The notes below the pieces were generated by a model that made no database searches, was not told the DNA's origin, and saw only the letters and a list, made by a program, of their open reading frames with translations. Positions 52,292 through 63,765 of a DNA stretch of 64,000 nucleotides are shown here, one piece after another (position 1 is the first letter of the stretch; each line of letters starts with the position of its first letter). The position numbers and the translations under genes were made by a program. Location of the stretch: contig NC_081552.1 in the NCBI RefSeq assembly GCF_963082655.1, positions 4,464,648-4,528,647 of the forward strand. Reading direction: 5' to 3'. This stretch comes from Stomoxys calcitrans. Taxonomy: Eukaryota > Arthropoda > Insecta > Diptera > Muscidae.

Positions 52292-53520
52292 GAAAAAAGA
52301 CAAGAAAAAAAAACAATAAACTTGAAATGTAACTGTGAGTAAAGTTTTGAAAATGTAATGGAATTATAGTTTGGTTGCCCCAAAAGTAGGCATTACTTAA
52401 AGAACAAAAGAAAACCCCTAAAGTATGCTTCAGAAACTTCCAATGTGGCTATGCGAATGTAGAGGGAAGAAACAAAAATATTATTTAAAGTTTGAAGAGC
52501 GAATTCCTATGAAAGAATATAACGAAGCACAAAATCTCGTTATACTGGTCGTGGATGTTTTTTTTTTTAACCTCAAACAACTATGATTCTTCTTTTGCAT
52601 AAGAAGTTGTCTTTTCTTATACATTTTATAAATAATAACTGGTAGGAAAAAGGCAACACTTTCTGTTTCTTTGCATTCATGAAAAAATATTTGAGAAATT
52701 TACTTTACAATAACAGAGGCCTTTCTTTTGGCTACAATGAAAAATATCTTTCTTTTAATACCAACACCCGAACCCTAAAGTCTTATCGTAGGTAATAACA
52801 CAGGCATATTTGTTTTAGGACATTATTGTTGTCTTTACTTTTGGATCTCCTTATCACGTACACATTTTTGGCAATGATTTGGCTTTGACTTGCCTAAGAC
52901 TGGATCAAGGAATCAATATTTGCAATATTTTCTATGCCAATAGTGTTAGTGAAAGTCATAGGTCATCAAGTTTGCATTTCTCATGTTTTGGTTGTTGCTG
53001 TTGTCGATGTCATCATTGTCGTCATCATCTTTTACACAGATTAAAATGCTAAGAAAGCTTTTTTCTTTTATTTCCCTTAAACAAAACAAACAAACTGAGC
53101 TCTTAGAGAAAGAACAAACAACAAAGCACAAGTTTAGCATTTTGTTGTATTGCTTTGCATACTTTTAGGGGCTTTTGACTAGGATAATGTTACTTTGAAT
53201 ATTTGTTGGCCCAGAAAATGCATTTTGTTTTTGTTATTGCTGGGGACAATGCTTTGCTTAAAGAGGTGTTGTTGTTGTTGCTTTTGCCATAGTGAGTATT
53301 TTTTGCATGCATTAGACTCCCAACTCACAACAGTTGACAGCAACAGTTTGTTGTTGACTCAAATACTTATGAGCTTGTTAGCTTTTTTTTTATTATTATA
53401 TTGCCTAGTTTTAGGCTTATTTGACATTGAATACCAACGAAAGACTGAATGAAACACACAAAAAATATCCAGCCAATGTTTGAACATATGGTTTGGGGGA
53501 TTTATTTTGTTTTGTTTTTA
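52292..53520 (-). other. Intron or 5' flank of the phosphatase, no exon found
   Basis: AT-rich unique-looking DNA. The non-coding first exon implied by the acceptor at 52290 could be here or beyond, but no donor and promoter combination could be supported. Confidence 0.4.
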
Positions 53521-53524
53521 TTTT

Positions 53525-54455
53525 TATACCCTCTACCATAGTATGGGGGAATACTAATTTCGTCATTCTGTTTGTAACATCTCGAAATATTCGTCTAAGA
53601 GCCCATATCGTGATGACATTTTAAGTCGATCTAGCCATGTCCGTCCGTCTGTCCATCTGTCTGTCTGTCAAAATCACGGTAACTTTCAAAGGAGTAAAGC
53701 TAGGCGCTTGAGATTTTGCACAAATATTTTTTATTAGTGTAGGGCGGTTGGGATTGTAAATGGGCCAAATCGATCCATGTTTTGATAAAGCTGCCATATA
53801 ATCCCATCTGGGGTCTTGACTTCTTCAGCTTCTAGAGGGCGCAGTTCTTATCCGATTTGACTGAAATTTTGCATGAAGCGTTTTGTTATGACTTCCCGCA
53901 ACTGTGCTAAGTATGGTCTAAATGTGTCTATAACCTGATATAGCCGCCATTTACACCAATCTCCAGATTATAATTCTTGAGCTTTTAGAAGGCGCAATTT
54001 TTACACGATTTGGCTGAAATTGGTATGACTTCCAATAACTGTGTGGTCTTAATCAGTCCATATACTGATATAGCTGCCGATCTCCTGATTTGACTTCTTG
54101 AGTCCTAGACAGCGCAATTCTTATCCCATTGGGCTGAAATTTTGCATATGTCGTTTTGGTATGACTTCCAACAACTGTGCCAAGTATGATTTAAATCGGT
54201 CTTTACCAGTTATAGCTGCCATATAAACCGATCTCCCACTTTGACTTTTTGGGCCTCTTGAGGGCGTAATTATTATTCAATTTGTCTGAAATTTTCGAGG
54301 TGATTTTTCTATGATTTGTACTGCATGACAAGTACTGTCCACATCGATGAATAAGTTCATATAGCTCATATATATTTGAAAAAAAAAAAAATAATCCAAA
54401 AAAATGAGATCCATGGTGAAGGGTATATAAGATTCGGCTCGGCCGAACTTTGCAA
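53525..54455 (-). repeat. Family B tandem-repeat element
   Basis: Left hairpin TATACCCTCTACC...GGGGGAATA (53525-53554), CCGTCCGTCTGTCCATCTGT, GTGTAGGGCGGTTGGGATT, then five or so diverged units. The right end is CCATGGTGAAGGGTATATAA, then TTCGGCTCGGCCGAACTTTG near 54450. Confidence 0.85.
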
Positions 54456-54789
54456 GCTTTTGCCTGGTTCGTCTACATTCATTTCACGTTCGTAGCCATG
54501 CAATGCAGTGGCAAAAGCAGACGGATTTTGCAGAGGCGCTATGGTAGAGACCAGGCGCCACTAGAATGAGGATAAAATTTCATTAGAGCCATGGTCATAG
54601 ACACATGTATGACATGGAATAGTTTGGGATGAATGTAAAAACTTCTAGGTCATGAACACCAGATGAAACATAACAAAATATTATACTGAAATTTTCTATG
54701 TAAGCTTGAATTTCAAAGAAAGTTAATTGAAATGATTTCAATAGAAATTACTATCACAAGTTGATATAAGTTTTGAATGATGTTTACGC
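54456..54789. other. No recognised feature
   Basis: AT-rich sequence between a repeat element and a LINE 5' region. Confidence 0.3.
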
Positions 54790-55130
54790 CAAAATTAAAT
54801 TGAGTGTGCCTTCTAGCCACCAAACAGCGTATTGAGCCGTATAGTAGGGTGTACCTCCTTGCCACCGTGCCCGAAACCCCGTTTTATGTCCTTCTTGCCC
54901 TCGAGTCATCATATTCGGTGAACCCGATTCAGGACCTTGTATTAGGGTGTATCACCTAGCCACCAAACCACGAATCGTACTGTATATTCGAGTGTGACTT
55001 CTTCTACCTACCGTGCCCGAACATCAGGGACTGCCCTGATCATATGGATTTCTGTGACAAACCTTGCCTCTGGTTAGCTGTTCCCCACCCAGAGGTAGTT
55101 TGTCGTTACACAATTTAACGCTTTTTAACT
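54790..55130 (+). repeat. LINE 5' tandem-repeat region (~150-bp unit)
   Basis: Blocks AGTAGGGTGTACCTCCTTGC, CGTGCCCGAA and TATTAGGGTGTATCACCTAG repeat and lead directly into the LINE. The same repeat occurs without the element at 61870-62510, with cassettes about 146-150 bp apart. Probably the element's 5' untranslated or promoter repeats, by inference. Confidence 0.6.
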
Positions 55131-57505
55131 AATTTTGCCTACTTTTCCCAACAAATAGGCCTTTACACCATATCCACAATCCCATGGCAGCCGGTTGTAC
55201 GCACCGGATTGACCCGATGGAACCCTCATTGGCAAGGACGGCCGCCTCAGTGTACGTGTTCGTCTTTTTCTTTCGTCATGGGAGAGGCACATCCCGAAGT
55301 GCCTTCTCCGCACGCTTCTGGTCCGTGCCGGGATTGAACAGAACCCCGGACCCTGGTTATGTTCGGTTTGCCAGAATCGCCTCCATCATCGGTCGGTGTC
55401 GGTGAGGTGTAACCGGTGCATGGAGTGGGTACATTTCCGATCTTGCTCTGGCCTCACTTCACTGCGGGAGTATAGTCATACTGGTTATGTCGCAAGGTGC
55501 TGTGCGAACGTAGCCAGCAGTGGGTCACAAGCGTCGTCGTCGTCGCCTTCGGCGTCCTCGTCGTCGGACTATGTGACCCCCCCGACCTCTCCTATGCGGC
55601 AATATACGCAACGGCGGCATCCCAGCCAAAATATTGCCAGGCCAGTGCCGGGAAGTGTATCGTTTTTGCAGCTAAACTGCAACAGACTCCGTGGCAGGAC
55701 TGATGACATTGTGAATTTCATGAGTCGGAAGAGCATATTGTTCGCAGCGATCCAGGAGACAAAGCTGACCAACACCCACAGCTTGCACAGTTGTCATGGA
55801 TACAATGTGCTACGTAAGGATCGCTCAAGGAATGGAGGTGGGGGATTGACCTTCGTAATACACCATTCCGTGCAGTATGAACCTATCTCGCCTGCGCTTG
55901 ACGCTAGTGACCCATACATGGAATGTATGGGGATAGCAGTCATGTCTGGTACTGCCGAGATAGAGATATACAACGTGTACATACCGCCGGTTGGTAGCTG
56001 TGTCCCGATTAATGGCCAGGCTTACAACCCCGACATAAGTGGGTTGCTATCTGGCCATAATCGTCTGGATCTAGGGGTCTTTAATGCGCATCACACTTCA
56101 TGGCATTCTCCCCTAGGTAACGATCAGCGTGGCATAGCTATGGCAGGGCTGATCAAAAGCTCCACATTTTGCACGGTGCATGAGGATGCCCCCACTAGAA
56201 TTACGAGGAGGTGCAGCAGTTCGCCCGACATCTCCATTGCATTCCCTGATCTCCTGAATGACGTATCCTAGCAAGCCGTCATCTCTTTGGGGTCAGACCG
56301 CCTCCCCATAATTTTCACCATCGACCGACCACCCGACTTCATAAACTCTGAGTGCCGGACGTTTATCAATCATAAGAAGGCCGATTGGGCTGGCTTCGGA
56401 GAGTATACCAATCGCCGCTTCAGTGAACTGACACCTCCCTCGGATGTGCAAGTGGCCGAGAGGAAATTTCGAGACATCATTAACACAGCAGTCGCTCGCT
56501 TTATACCAGCCGGTCGAATAACCCAATTCCCGGAGCAAGCAGTGGTACTCGCAGTCGAGCGTGATGGGATTCGTGCTATGGACCCCACTGGCTGGAACAC
56601 TTGGAGCAATGTAACTTAGGCACCGGTGTAGGCAAACTGTGGTCTACTGTTTAGTCACTCTCGAACCCCGGTAGACGGGATGATAGGACATCAGTCACTT
56701 TTGGCGAAATAACCGTGACAGATCCGAAGAGATGTGCCAGGTTGTTCAACCGTCAATTCATTGTGCATCCCGAGAGAGACAGGGCAAGGAGGAGAGCCAT
56801 TCGCCGTATTCGTGGTCTCCATGCCGATGAACAGATATCACAATTTACAGTGGGCGAAGCTACGAATGTCATCCGTGACGCCAAATCATCTAAGGCGTTG
56901 GGCCCCGACGAAATCTCTACATTGATGTTGAAGAATCTGGATTCACCTGGAGTTGAGTACCTTACTACTATCCTTACTACCTTTTGGGCTGTTATCGCAG
57001 AGACCATCCAAATCATCATCTTGTGGATAAATATCCACCTGATATATAAATATCCACCTAGATATCCTACATGATCTAGAGCGTGAGGTTCAGCGCTACA
57101 AGAGAGAGAAGCTCTAGATCAAGCGGCATATCCAGCAGGTTTAGACAACATTCATGCAGACACGGTAGCAGATGCGGTGAATGGCTACCGTGTGAATGCA
57201 GTCCTTGGTGAACGACCGCCTCTCATTGCACCTGAAGAAATTGACCTCCCCCAGCAAACCAGAGTAGTTCTGGCTCAATTACGTTCCGGCAGATGCAGCC
57301 GCCTCAACTCCTACAGAGCAAGGATTGATGCCGACGTGCAAGACGTATGTCCCGATTGTAACCAGGGACCGCACGATACACGTCACCTGTTTAACTGCCC
57401 GGCTACACCCACTCGACCATCTTAGTCGCAGAGTTCCTGGGCCTTGCCACTCAACAGAATCAAGCAGACGAAAGATAGAACACAATAAAGTCCTACAACC
57501 ACATA
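55131..57505 (+). pseudogene. APE-type LINE (jockey-like) with 2A-like motif and PHD-like finger, RT core deleted
   Basis: An open frame from 55213 to a TAG at 56269 encodes a 2A-like GIEQNPGP (55330-55353), then a PHD-like finger (CSVCQ, RCNRCMEWVHFRSC), and an endonuclease/phosphatase-fold domain (FLQLNCNRLRG, AIQETKL, SPDISIA). The GDFN-type motif is now LGVFNAHH and the SDH motif SDRLPI, so two catalytic positions look damaged. After the stop the same frame continues to 56617, then shifts. RT fingers blocks (SKALGPDEISTLMLKN) appear at about 56880-56960. The palm domain with YADD is absent. The C-terminal CCHC finger (CPDCNQGPHDTRHLFNC) is present near 57345-57410. A 34.38-kb fragment and a minus fragment at 24.5 kb belong to the same family. 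Confidence 0.88.
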
Positions 57506-58426
57506 CCTAAAAATCACCCTTTCAGTTTTTATCTCCTTTATTTTTTGAAATTTTTTACCCCCGAAAAAAGACAAGAAAACTCATTTGTTAATGTCTTGGC
57601 AATTATTTTAAATAAATACAAATGAAAAGCATTTCCTCTGGGGCATGGCATGCTGTGCATTCTGCTCTGAACTCGTATGTAGGCTGGCAAGTAATTGAAA
57701 AGACTACAAAAACTGCTAGCCACTCTTTTTCTTCTTTGGCGACATAAGTATGTCGTGAATTTAAATGTTCTTCTTTGCCTACGACTGCATTCGTTCTAGA
57801 CCAACTGCAAGCAAAGTCACAACTACCATATCTACTACAAGAAGAAGAAAAAGCCTACCTGTCTAAAATCTCTCTCTCTCTCTAGTGGACCTTGTCGTTG
57901 GAAAATGAATGGGTTTTGGCCGCCTTTATTGCTGTCGGGCATAGAGACCAAAGGATGAGTAGCCAAGAGTTTGCCTTTAATGGCAGCATAAGTTGTAAAA
58001 TTTTGTTTGTCTTAGCTTCCGTGATGCCAGCCATACGGTGTAGTCTACAAAGGTGTGAGTGTGAGTGTGTTTGGGTATGGGTTGTGTCTCATCTCCCTCC
58101 AACCCAAGGGCTTGGGGTATTCAATGTGTGTCAGTGTGTTGAGTGTTTGTTGAGATGACTTTTGCTTTGTGTCTTTGGCTTTGTCTTAGCCATCAACATG
58201 ACCGTGATTTTATTTGTTAGGTAGAATGTCAACAACAACGTGGAGAAAATCCCCCCACCATCAACAACTCCTCTCAGGGTTAAGCACAAACATTGAGTGA
58301 GAGAGCATCCCTGAAGGCCATTCCTAATCATTTTAGTTTGTATGGTGTATGGAGAGATGCATTTTTATTAGTCCAAGTTGCATGTACGTGGGCAAGAAAC
58401 TTTCAACAAAGTGACAGAGAAAGTGG

Positions 58427-58465
<39 letters not shown>

Positions 58466-58930
58466 GCTTGGAAGAGATTGAATTATTTAGAAAATTATAT
58501 AAAGCAGAAATTTTGTCCCTTACAAGGCAGGCAAGCCATTTAAAGTTTAAATTGAATATTAAAATTTTATGCGAAATAAAGTTTTGTACATTTTCAGACT
58601 TCAAAAGGACGTGGGGGAGGGGAAATGTTTTGTTTTTTTTAATTAAAATTTACATATATATTTAAGAAAATCATGCTGTGGAAAGGATGAGTTCTCCCAG
58701 GAAAAGACACCAGTTGAGGCAAATAGATCTGGGCGCAGATATTATTCATACAATTTTATCTGTAAAAAATGGTAGCCAATAAAAATTTAGCTCTATGCAG
58801 AAATACAATACATTTTCAAAGCTTTCTAAAAAATTTTTTCCTTTTTCACTAAATTTGTTGTAAATTTCAATGAAATAATGAAAAAAATTAATTAGTTTTA
58901 TTCGACCTTTTATTGGTAACTTTTTAAATG
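57506..58930. other. No gene; CT and GA microsatellites
   Basis: (CT)n at 57869-57884 and (GA)n at 58429-58459. Apparent open stretches are low-complexity artefacts. May be upstream flank or intron of the phosphatase. Confidence 0.4.
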
Positions 58931-58934
58931 AAGA

Positions 58935-59650
58935 ATTAAGCTCGAGGTCTATCCTGATGATGTCAACCGAACACAACGCACTGTCCTAAATATCAGCAAT
59001 ATCGGATAATAAATGTGGCTTTTATGGGCCTAAGACTCCAAATCTGAGGAGCGGTCTATGTGGCAGCTATATCCAAATCTACACCGATCTGGAAGGGCCT
59101 AACATAACGCACTGTCCAAATTTCAGCGAAATCGGATAATAAATGTGGCTTTTATGGGCCTAAGACCCTAAATCGGAGGATCGGTCTACATGGCAGCTAT
59201 ATCCAAATCTGACCCGATCTGGGCCAAATTGACGAAGGATGTCGAAGGGCTTAACATAACTCACTGTCCCAAATTTCAGCGAAATCGGATAATAAATGTG
59301 ACTTTTATGGGCCTAAGACCCTAAATCTGAGGATCGGTCTATATGGCAGCTATATCCAAATCTAGACCGATCTGGGCCAAATTGACAAAGGATGTTGAAG
59401 GGCCTAACACAACTCACTGTGCCAAATTTCAGCGAAATCGGATAATAAATGTGGCTTTTATGGGCCTAAGACCCTAAATTGGAGGATCGGTCTATATCGG
59501 GGCTATATCAAGATGTGGTCCGATATAGCCCATCTTCAAACTTAACCTGCTTATGGACAAAAAAAATCTGTGTTCAGCTCAATATCTCTATTTTTAAAGA
59601 CTGTAGCGTGATTTCAACAGGCAGACGGACGGACATGGCTAGATCGTGAT
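58935..59650 (+). repeat. Family A tandem-repeat element
   Basis: Four units (GATCGGTCTATATGGCAGCT, AAATGTGGCTTTTATGGGCC), then CAACAGGCAGACGGACGGAC. It is truncated after GGCTAGATCGT at about 59648. Confidence 0.85.
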
Positions 59651-60955
59651 TTTTTCGTCAGTGCCTCGAGAATCGTGATTTCCTCGTGACTGCTTCGTGA
59701 GTAAAATTTTCGCCTCGTGAGCGTGCATGCACGTTAATCGACATACGCACAGTCGTATTGCTATGTTAAATAAAATGTCCTCTTTCCTAACCATCATGTG
59801 AAACAGTTTTTTTCTTTGACGCGCTCTTCGATGTTTAACAGGAGTCTTCCACATTTTAGAGATCCCGGTGTCAAAATGTTAGCCCAATATAGAACTTAAA
59901 CGACCGCCAGAGTTCGCTTTGAATATTCAACAGAGACACACTTCTTTTTTCCCTTCCACGCAGTTCGATGTGCGGCAGAAGTCGCGCCGCACAATACCTA
60001 TTCGCCTACTTTATTTATGTTAATGGGCTTAATGTCACTCATACGTGCAATGACAGCGAATATCAAATGAGTAACCGAGTTTCCTTGAACAATTTGTTTT
60101 GTTTTCATTATTGTGAGTACACTCGATTTTGCTTATGGAAATACTTCTAATAGACCCTCATGCACAACATATTGCGGAGAAAGTACAAATATTGTGGCCG
60201 AGACCATATGAGTTTGGGAAATTTACACAACACCCCCCCATATTATCTTGAAAGAAAAAAAAATCAAAATGGAAAATGGTCCCAAGTTGATTCTTAAATG
60301 ATGTAGGCAGAGTACAGACAGATGAAGGCAGCCAAAAAAAAAAATCTTTAAAACCAAAAAATTTGACAGTTTAATTACTTTGAAATATCGTAGATTATGG
60401 ACCAATTTTGTTTTAAGCTTTGTAATTCGGAAACTATGGAAAACATCTGTTTATTGTTTCAAAAATAAACTTTAGGGATTTTTTTTTTTAATAATTTAAA
60501 TAAGTATACGCTCTATGGACCTGAGATACATGGCGTATGACCCATAGAGATCTTTAAATTAAATAAATCATACGCACTGAAAGCCAATAGGGAAATAATT
60601 TGGAAAATAAAGTAAATACGTATTTGGTAAATCTATTATTTCATGCCTAACATTACGTGGCAACCAATTTTATGAAAACGTTAGTGGGAGCTGATTTACT
60701 TGACTTTCATTTATGTAATTCAAATAAAGTATATGCTCAAATAAAAAAGGTGGAATATATTTTTTAAGGCATTTAAAATAAAGTATACGCTCTATTGCAC
60801 AACAATTTATTACGATTCGAATCAGTTATAGGACATTCAAGGCGAAGAATATCAATTGAAAAAAGAATTTTAAAAAACGTTGCTTAAGGAACGGGGATGA
60901 TAAAACGACAACATTTGATAATGTTTTAATTGGGAAAAATCTGCCCGCACAAGAA
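59651..60955. other. No recognised gene; repeated short motifs
   Basis: TCGTGA-type words cluster at 59645-59735. AATAAAGTATACGCTCTA-like words recur near 60500, 60724 and 60778. Otherwise AT-rich. Confidence 0.35.
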
Positions 60956-61094
60956 TATCCGAATGGAGCCTTTCTACTGCATGAGTGTTGAAGTGTTTAG
61001 TCGCCTCAACATTTTTAAAGCCACTCCCCCAAATTCGGTTCATGTCTGATATTGTGTCCCTACCTAACGAAAACCATTTGAGAACTTATAACTC
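60956..61094. other. No recognised feature
   Basis: Short spacer before the SINE. Confidence 0.3.
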
Positions 61095-61440
61095 TTCGAA
61101 ATTTGAAATGGATTGAGCTTAGGCTCTATTTGCATGTGCGCCTATGATGCTGAATGCCTGGCTTCGAATACTGGCAGGAACATCAGAAAATTTTTCTATG
61201 ATGGTTTTCCCCTCTTAGTGCTGGCGATATTTTTGAGGTACTTTGCCGTGTAAAAACTTTTCACCAAAGTGGTGTCGCTCTGCAGCACGCCGTTCGGACT
61301 CCGCTGTAAAAAGAAGCTCCCTTAACATTGAGCTTAAAATTGAGTGGGACAGCACTCATTGGTTTGTGAGAAGTTTGCCCCTGCTACCTAATTGAATGTT
61401 CATGGGCAAATTTGCATTTACATTTGCAGAGCTGAAATCA
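61095..61440 (+). mobile_element. tRNA-derived SINE, plus strand
   Basis: A diverged head (GCGCCTATGATGCTGAATGC, GGCTTCGAATACTGGC as B box), then the reverse of the body seen at 25.0 kb (TTTTCACCAAAGTGGTGTCG, AGCACGCCGTTCGGACTC), and a tail GTTCATGGGCAAATTTGC near 61420. Confidence 0.7.
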
Positions 61441-61592
61441 TGCCCGAAATTTCAAGGCCTTTTGGTAGGCCCCTAAAGTTCGTCACAGTTTCAGCAAAAT
61501 CACGCATTAAATCCGCTTTTTATGAACCGCTTAATTAGAAGATCGGTCTATATGACAGCTATATCTAAATGTAGTCTGATCTGTATCATATT
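61441..61592 (+). repeat. Family A fragment between two inverted SINEs
   Basis: About one unit (GCCCGAAATTTCAAGGCC, AGATCGGTCTATATGACAGC). It is flanked by a plus SINE and a minus SINE. Confidence 0.65.
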
Positions 61593-61862
61593 TTGGTCGT
61601 CTGCCCCTGAACTTTTCATTAAGGAACAGGAGAAAAGTTCTCACACATCTCTCAAAGCTCAATGACAAGGCACCTCCTTTTTATAGGCGAGTTCGTTCAA
61701 ACTGCGCGCCGCAGTGAGACACATAGTTCCTCACACATGTTGCCTGCATCAGGAGGGAGTAACCACCGCTGAAAAATGTTTCTGATGTTGGTGTCAGAAT
61801 TCCACAAAGGCGCTTAGAGTCATAGGAGTACATGCTAATCTCTACGCTGCGGTGGCTCTCAG
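61593..61862 (-). mobile_element. tRNA-derived SINE, minus strand
   Basis: From the right: AGCCACCGCAGCGTAGAGAT, an altered B box (GGAATTCTGACACC), body and a tail AAGTTCTCACACATCTCTC. It faces the copy at 61095-61440. Confidence 0.7.
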
Positions 61863-62515
61863 GAAAAGGAGGAGTGTCCTCTCGCCTCTTCGTACCGTTT
61901 CTCCAGTGAACCCGAACAAGACCGTACATTAGGGTGTGCTTGCTAGTCATCAACCTGCGTATTGCGCTGTATATTGGGGTGTTCCTCCTTGCCGCCCCCT
62001 TGCCACCGAGCTCGAAAGCCCGCCCTCTCGCCTCTTCGTGCCGTCACCCCAGCGGACGCGAACATGACCGTGTATTAGGGTGTGCCTCCTAGCTACCAAA
62101 CCGCATTAGGGTGCGTCTTCTTCTGCTTACTGTGCCCGAATATATAGCTAAGCAACGGTGTGATCTTACGCATCCTCGTGTCGCGAGCACCAGTTAACCC
62201 GATTAGTGGCATGTATTAGGTTGTGCCCCCTAGCCATCAATCAGTATGACGAGCCGTCTATTGGAGTGTGCCTCCTTGGCACTCATCTGCTCCCGGCACC
62301 CGAATCTCATTGTTTACCACCGCCTCGTCGTGTCCAAAACTAAAACCCGAATAGGGCCGTATATTAGGGTGTGCCTCTTAGTCAAGCAATATGGTTAAAG
62401 TACCCTCTAACCATTATCGGTTGTCGAACCCCAGTAGCCCACTGTAAGATTGTGCCCGCTAGTCAAACCGACCTTCCAAGTCTTCGGGCAACCGTGCTTT
62501 CGAATTGAAATACAC
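61863..62515 (+). repeat. Orphan LINE 5' tandem repeats
   Basis: Cassettes with CCTCTCGCCTCTTCGT (61878 and 62024), CATTAGGGTGTGC and CTTGCCACCGAGCTCGAAAG recur at about 146-150 bp. It matches 54790-55120 upstream of the LINE but here no LINE body follows. Confidence 0.65.
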
Positions 62516-62574
62516 CCCTACTTCTTTCGTAGCAACATCTAGAATTTTTCTAAGACAGCTCTGTTTTTATTCCT

Positions 62575-63765
62575 GTTTTTATAGCTGCCATATAAACCGA
62601 TCTTGGGTCTTGACTTCTTGAGCCTCTAGAGTGCGCAATTCTTATCCGATTTGGCTGAAATTTTGTATGAAGTATTTTATTCTTACCCTTAACAAATGCG
62701 TCAAATAAGGTTCAAATCGGTCCATAACCTGATATAGCTGACATATATAAACCGATCATGGGTCTTGACTTCTTGACCCTCTAGAGTGCGCAATTATTAT
62801 CCGATTGGACTGAAATTTTGCACGACGTGGTTTGTTATGATCTCCCACAATTTTGCCAATTATGGTTCAAATCGGTCAATAACCTGATATAGCTGCCATA
62901 TAAACCGATCTTGGGTCTTGACTTCTTGATCCTCTAGAGTGCGCAATTATTATCCGATTGTAATGAAATTTTGCACGACGTTTTTCTTATGATATCCAAT
63001 AACTGTTCCAAGTATGGTTCAAATCGATTCGTAACCTGATATAGCTGCCATATAAACCGACCTTGGGTCTTGACTTCTTGAGCCTCTAGAGGGCGCAATT
63101 CTTATCCGATTTGAATGAATTTTTGTACGTAGTATTTTTTTATGATATCCGACAACTGTGCTAAATATGGTTCAAATCGGTCCATAATCTGGTATAGCTG
63201 TCATATAAACCGATCTTGGGTCTTGACTTCTTGAGCCTCTAGAGGGCGCAATTCCCATCCGATTTGGCTGAAATTTTGCATGAAGTATTTTATTCTTACT
63301 TTGAACAACTGTGCTAAGTATGGTTCAAATCGGTTCATAACCTGATATAGCTGTCATATAAATCGATTTGGGATCTTGACCTCTTGAGCCTCTAGAGGTC
63401 GCAATTATTATCCGATTTGCCTGAAATTTTGTACGACTGATCCTCTTATGACCATCAACATACGTGTTTATTGTGGTCTGAATCGGTCCATAGCCCGATA
63501 CAGCTCCCATATAAACCGATCTCTCTAATTTACTTCTTAAGCCCCCAAAGGGCGCAATTCTTATTCGAATAGGCTGACATTTTACACAGGTCTCCAACAT
63601 ATAATTTAATTGTGGTCCAAACCGGACCACAGAGCAAATCTTTTCTTATATCCTTTTTTGCCTAAGAAGAGATGCGGGGAAAAGAACGCGACAAATGCGA
63701 TCCATGGTGGAGGGTATATAAGATTCGGCCCGGCCGAACTTAGCACGCTTTTACTTGCTTTAATT
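62575..63765 (-). repeat. Family B tandem-repeat element, minus orientation
   Basis: About seven units (AACCGATCTTGGGTCTTGAC, CTCTAGAGTGCGCAATTCTT), ending GATCCATGGTGGAGGGTATA, then TTCGGCCCGGCCGAACTTAG and CACGCTTTTACTTG, the exact inverse of the start at 36655. The hairpin end is missing on the left. Confidence 0.88.

Noticed and set aside
55396..55520. PHD-like finger as a chromatin gene
   Set aside because: It continues in frame into a LINE endonuclease domain, so it belongs to the retrotransposon.
58293..58481. Open frames over the GA repeat as genes
   Set aside because: They consist of (GA)n-encoded Arg/Glu and have no supporting signals.
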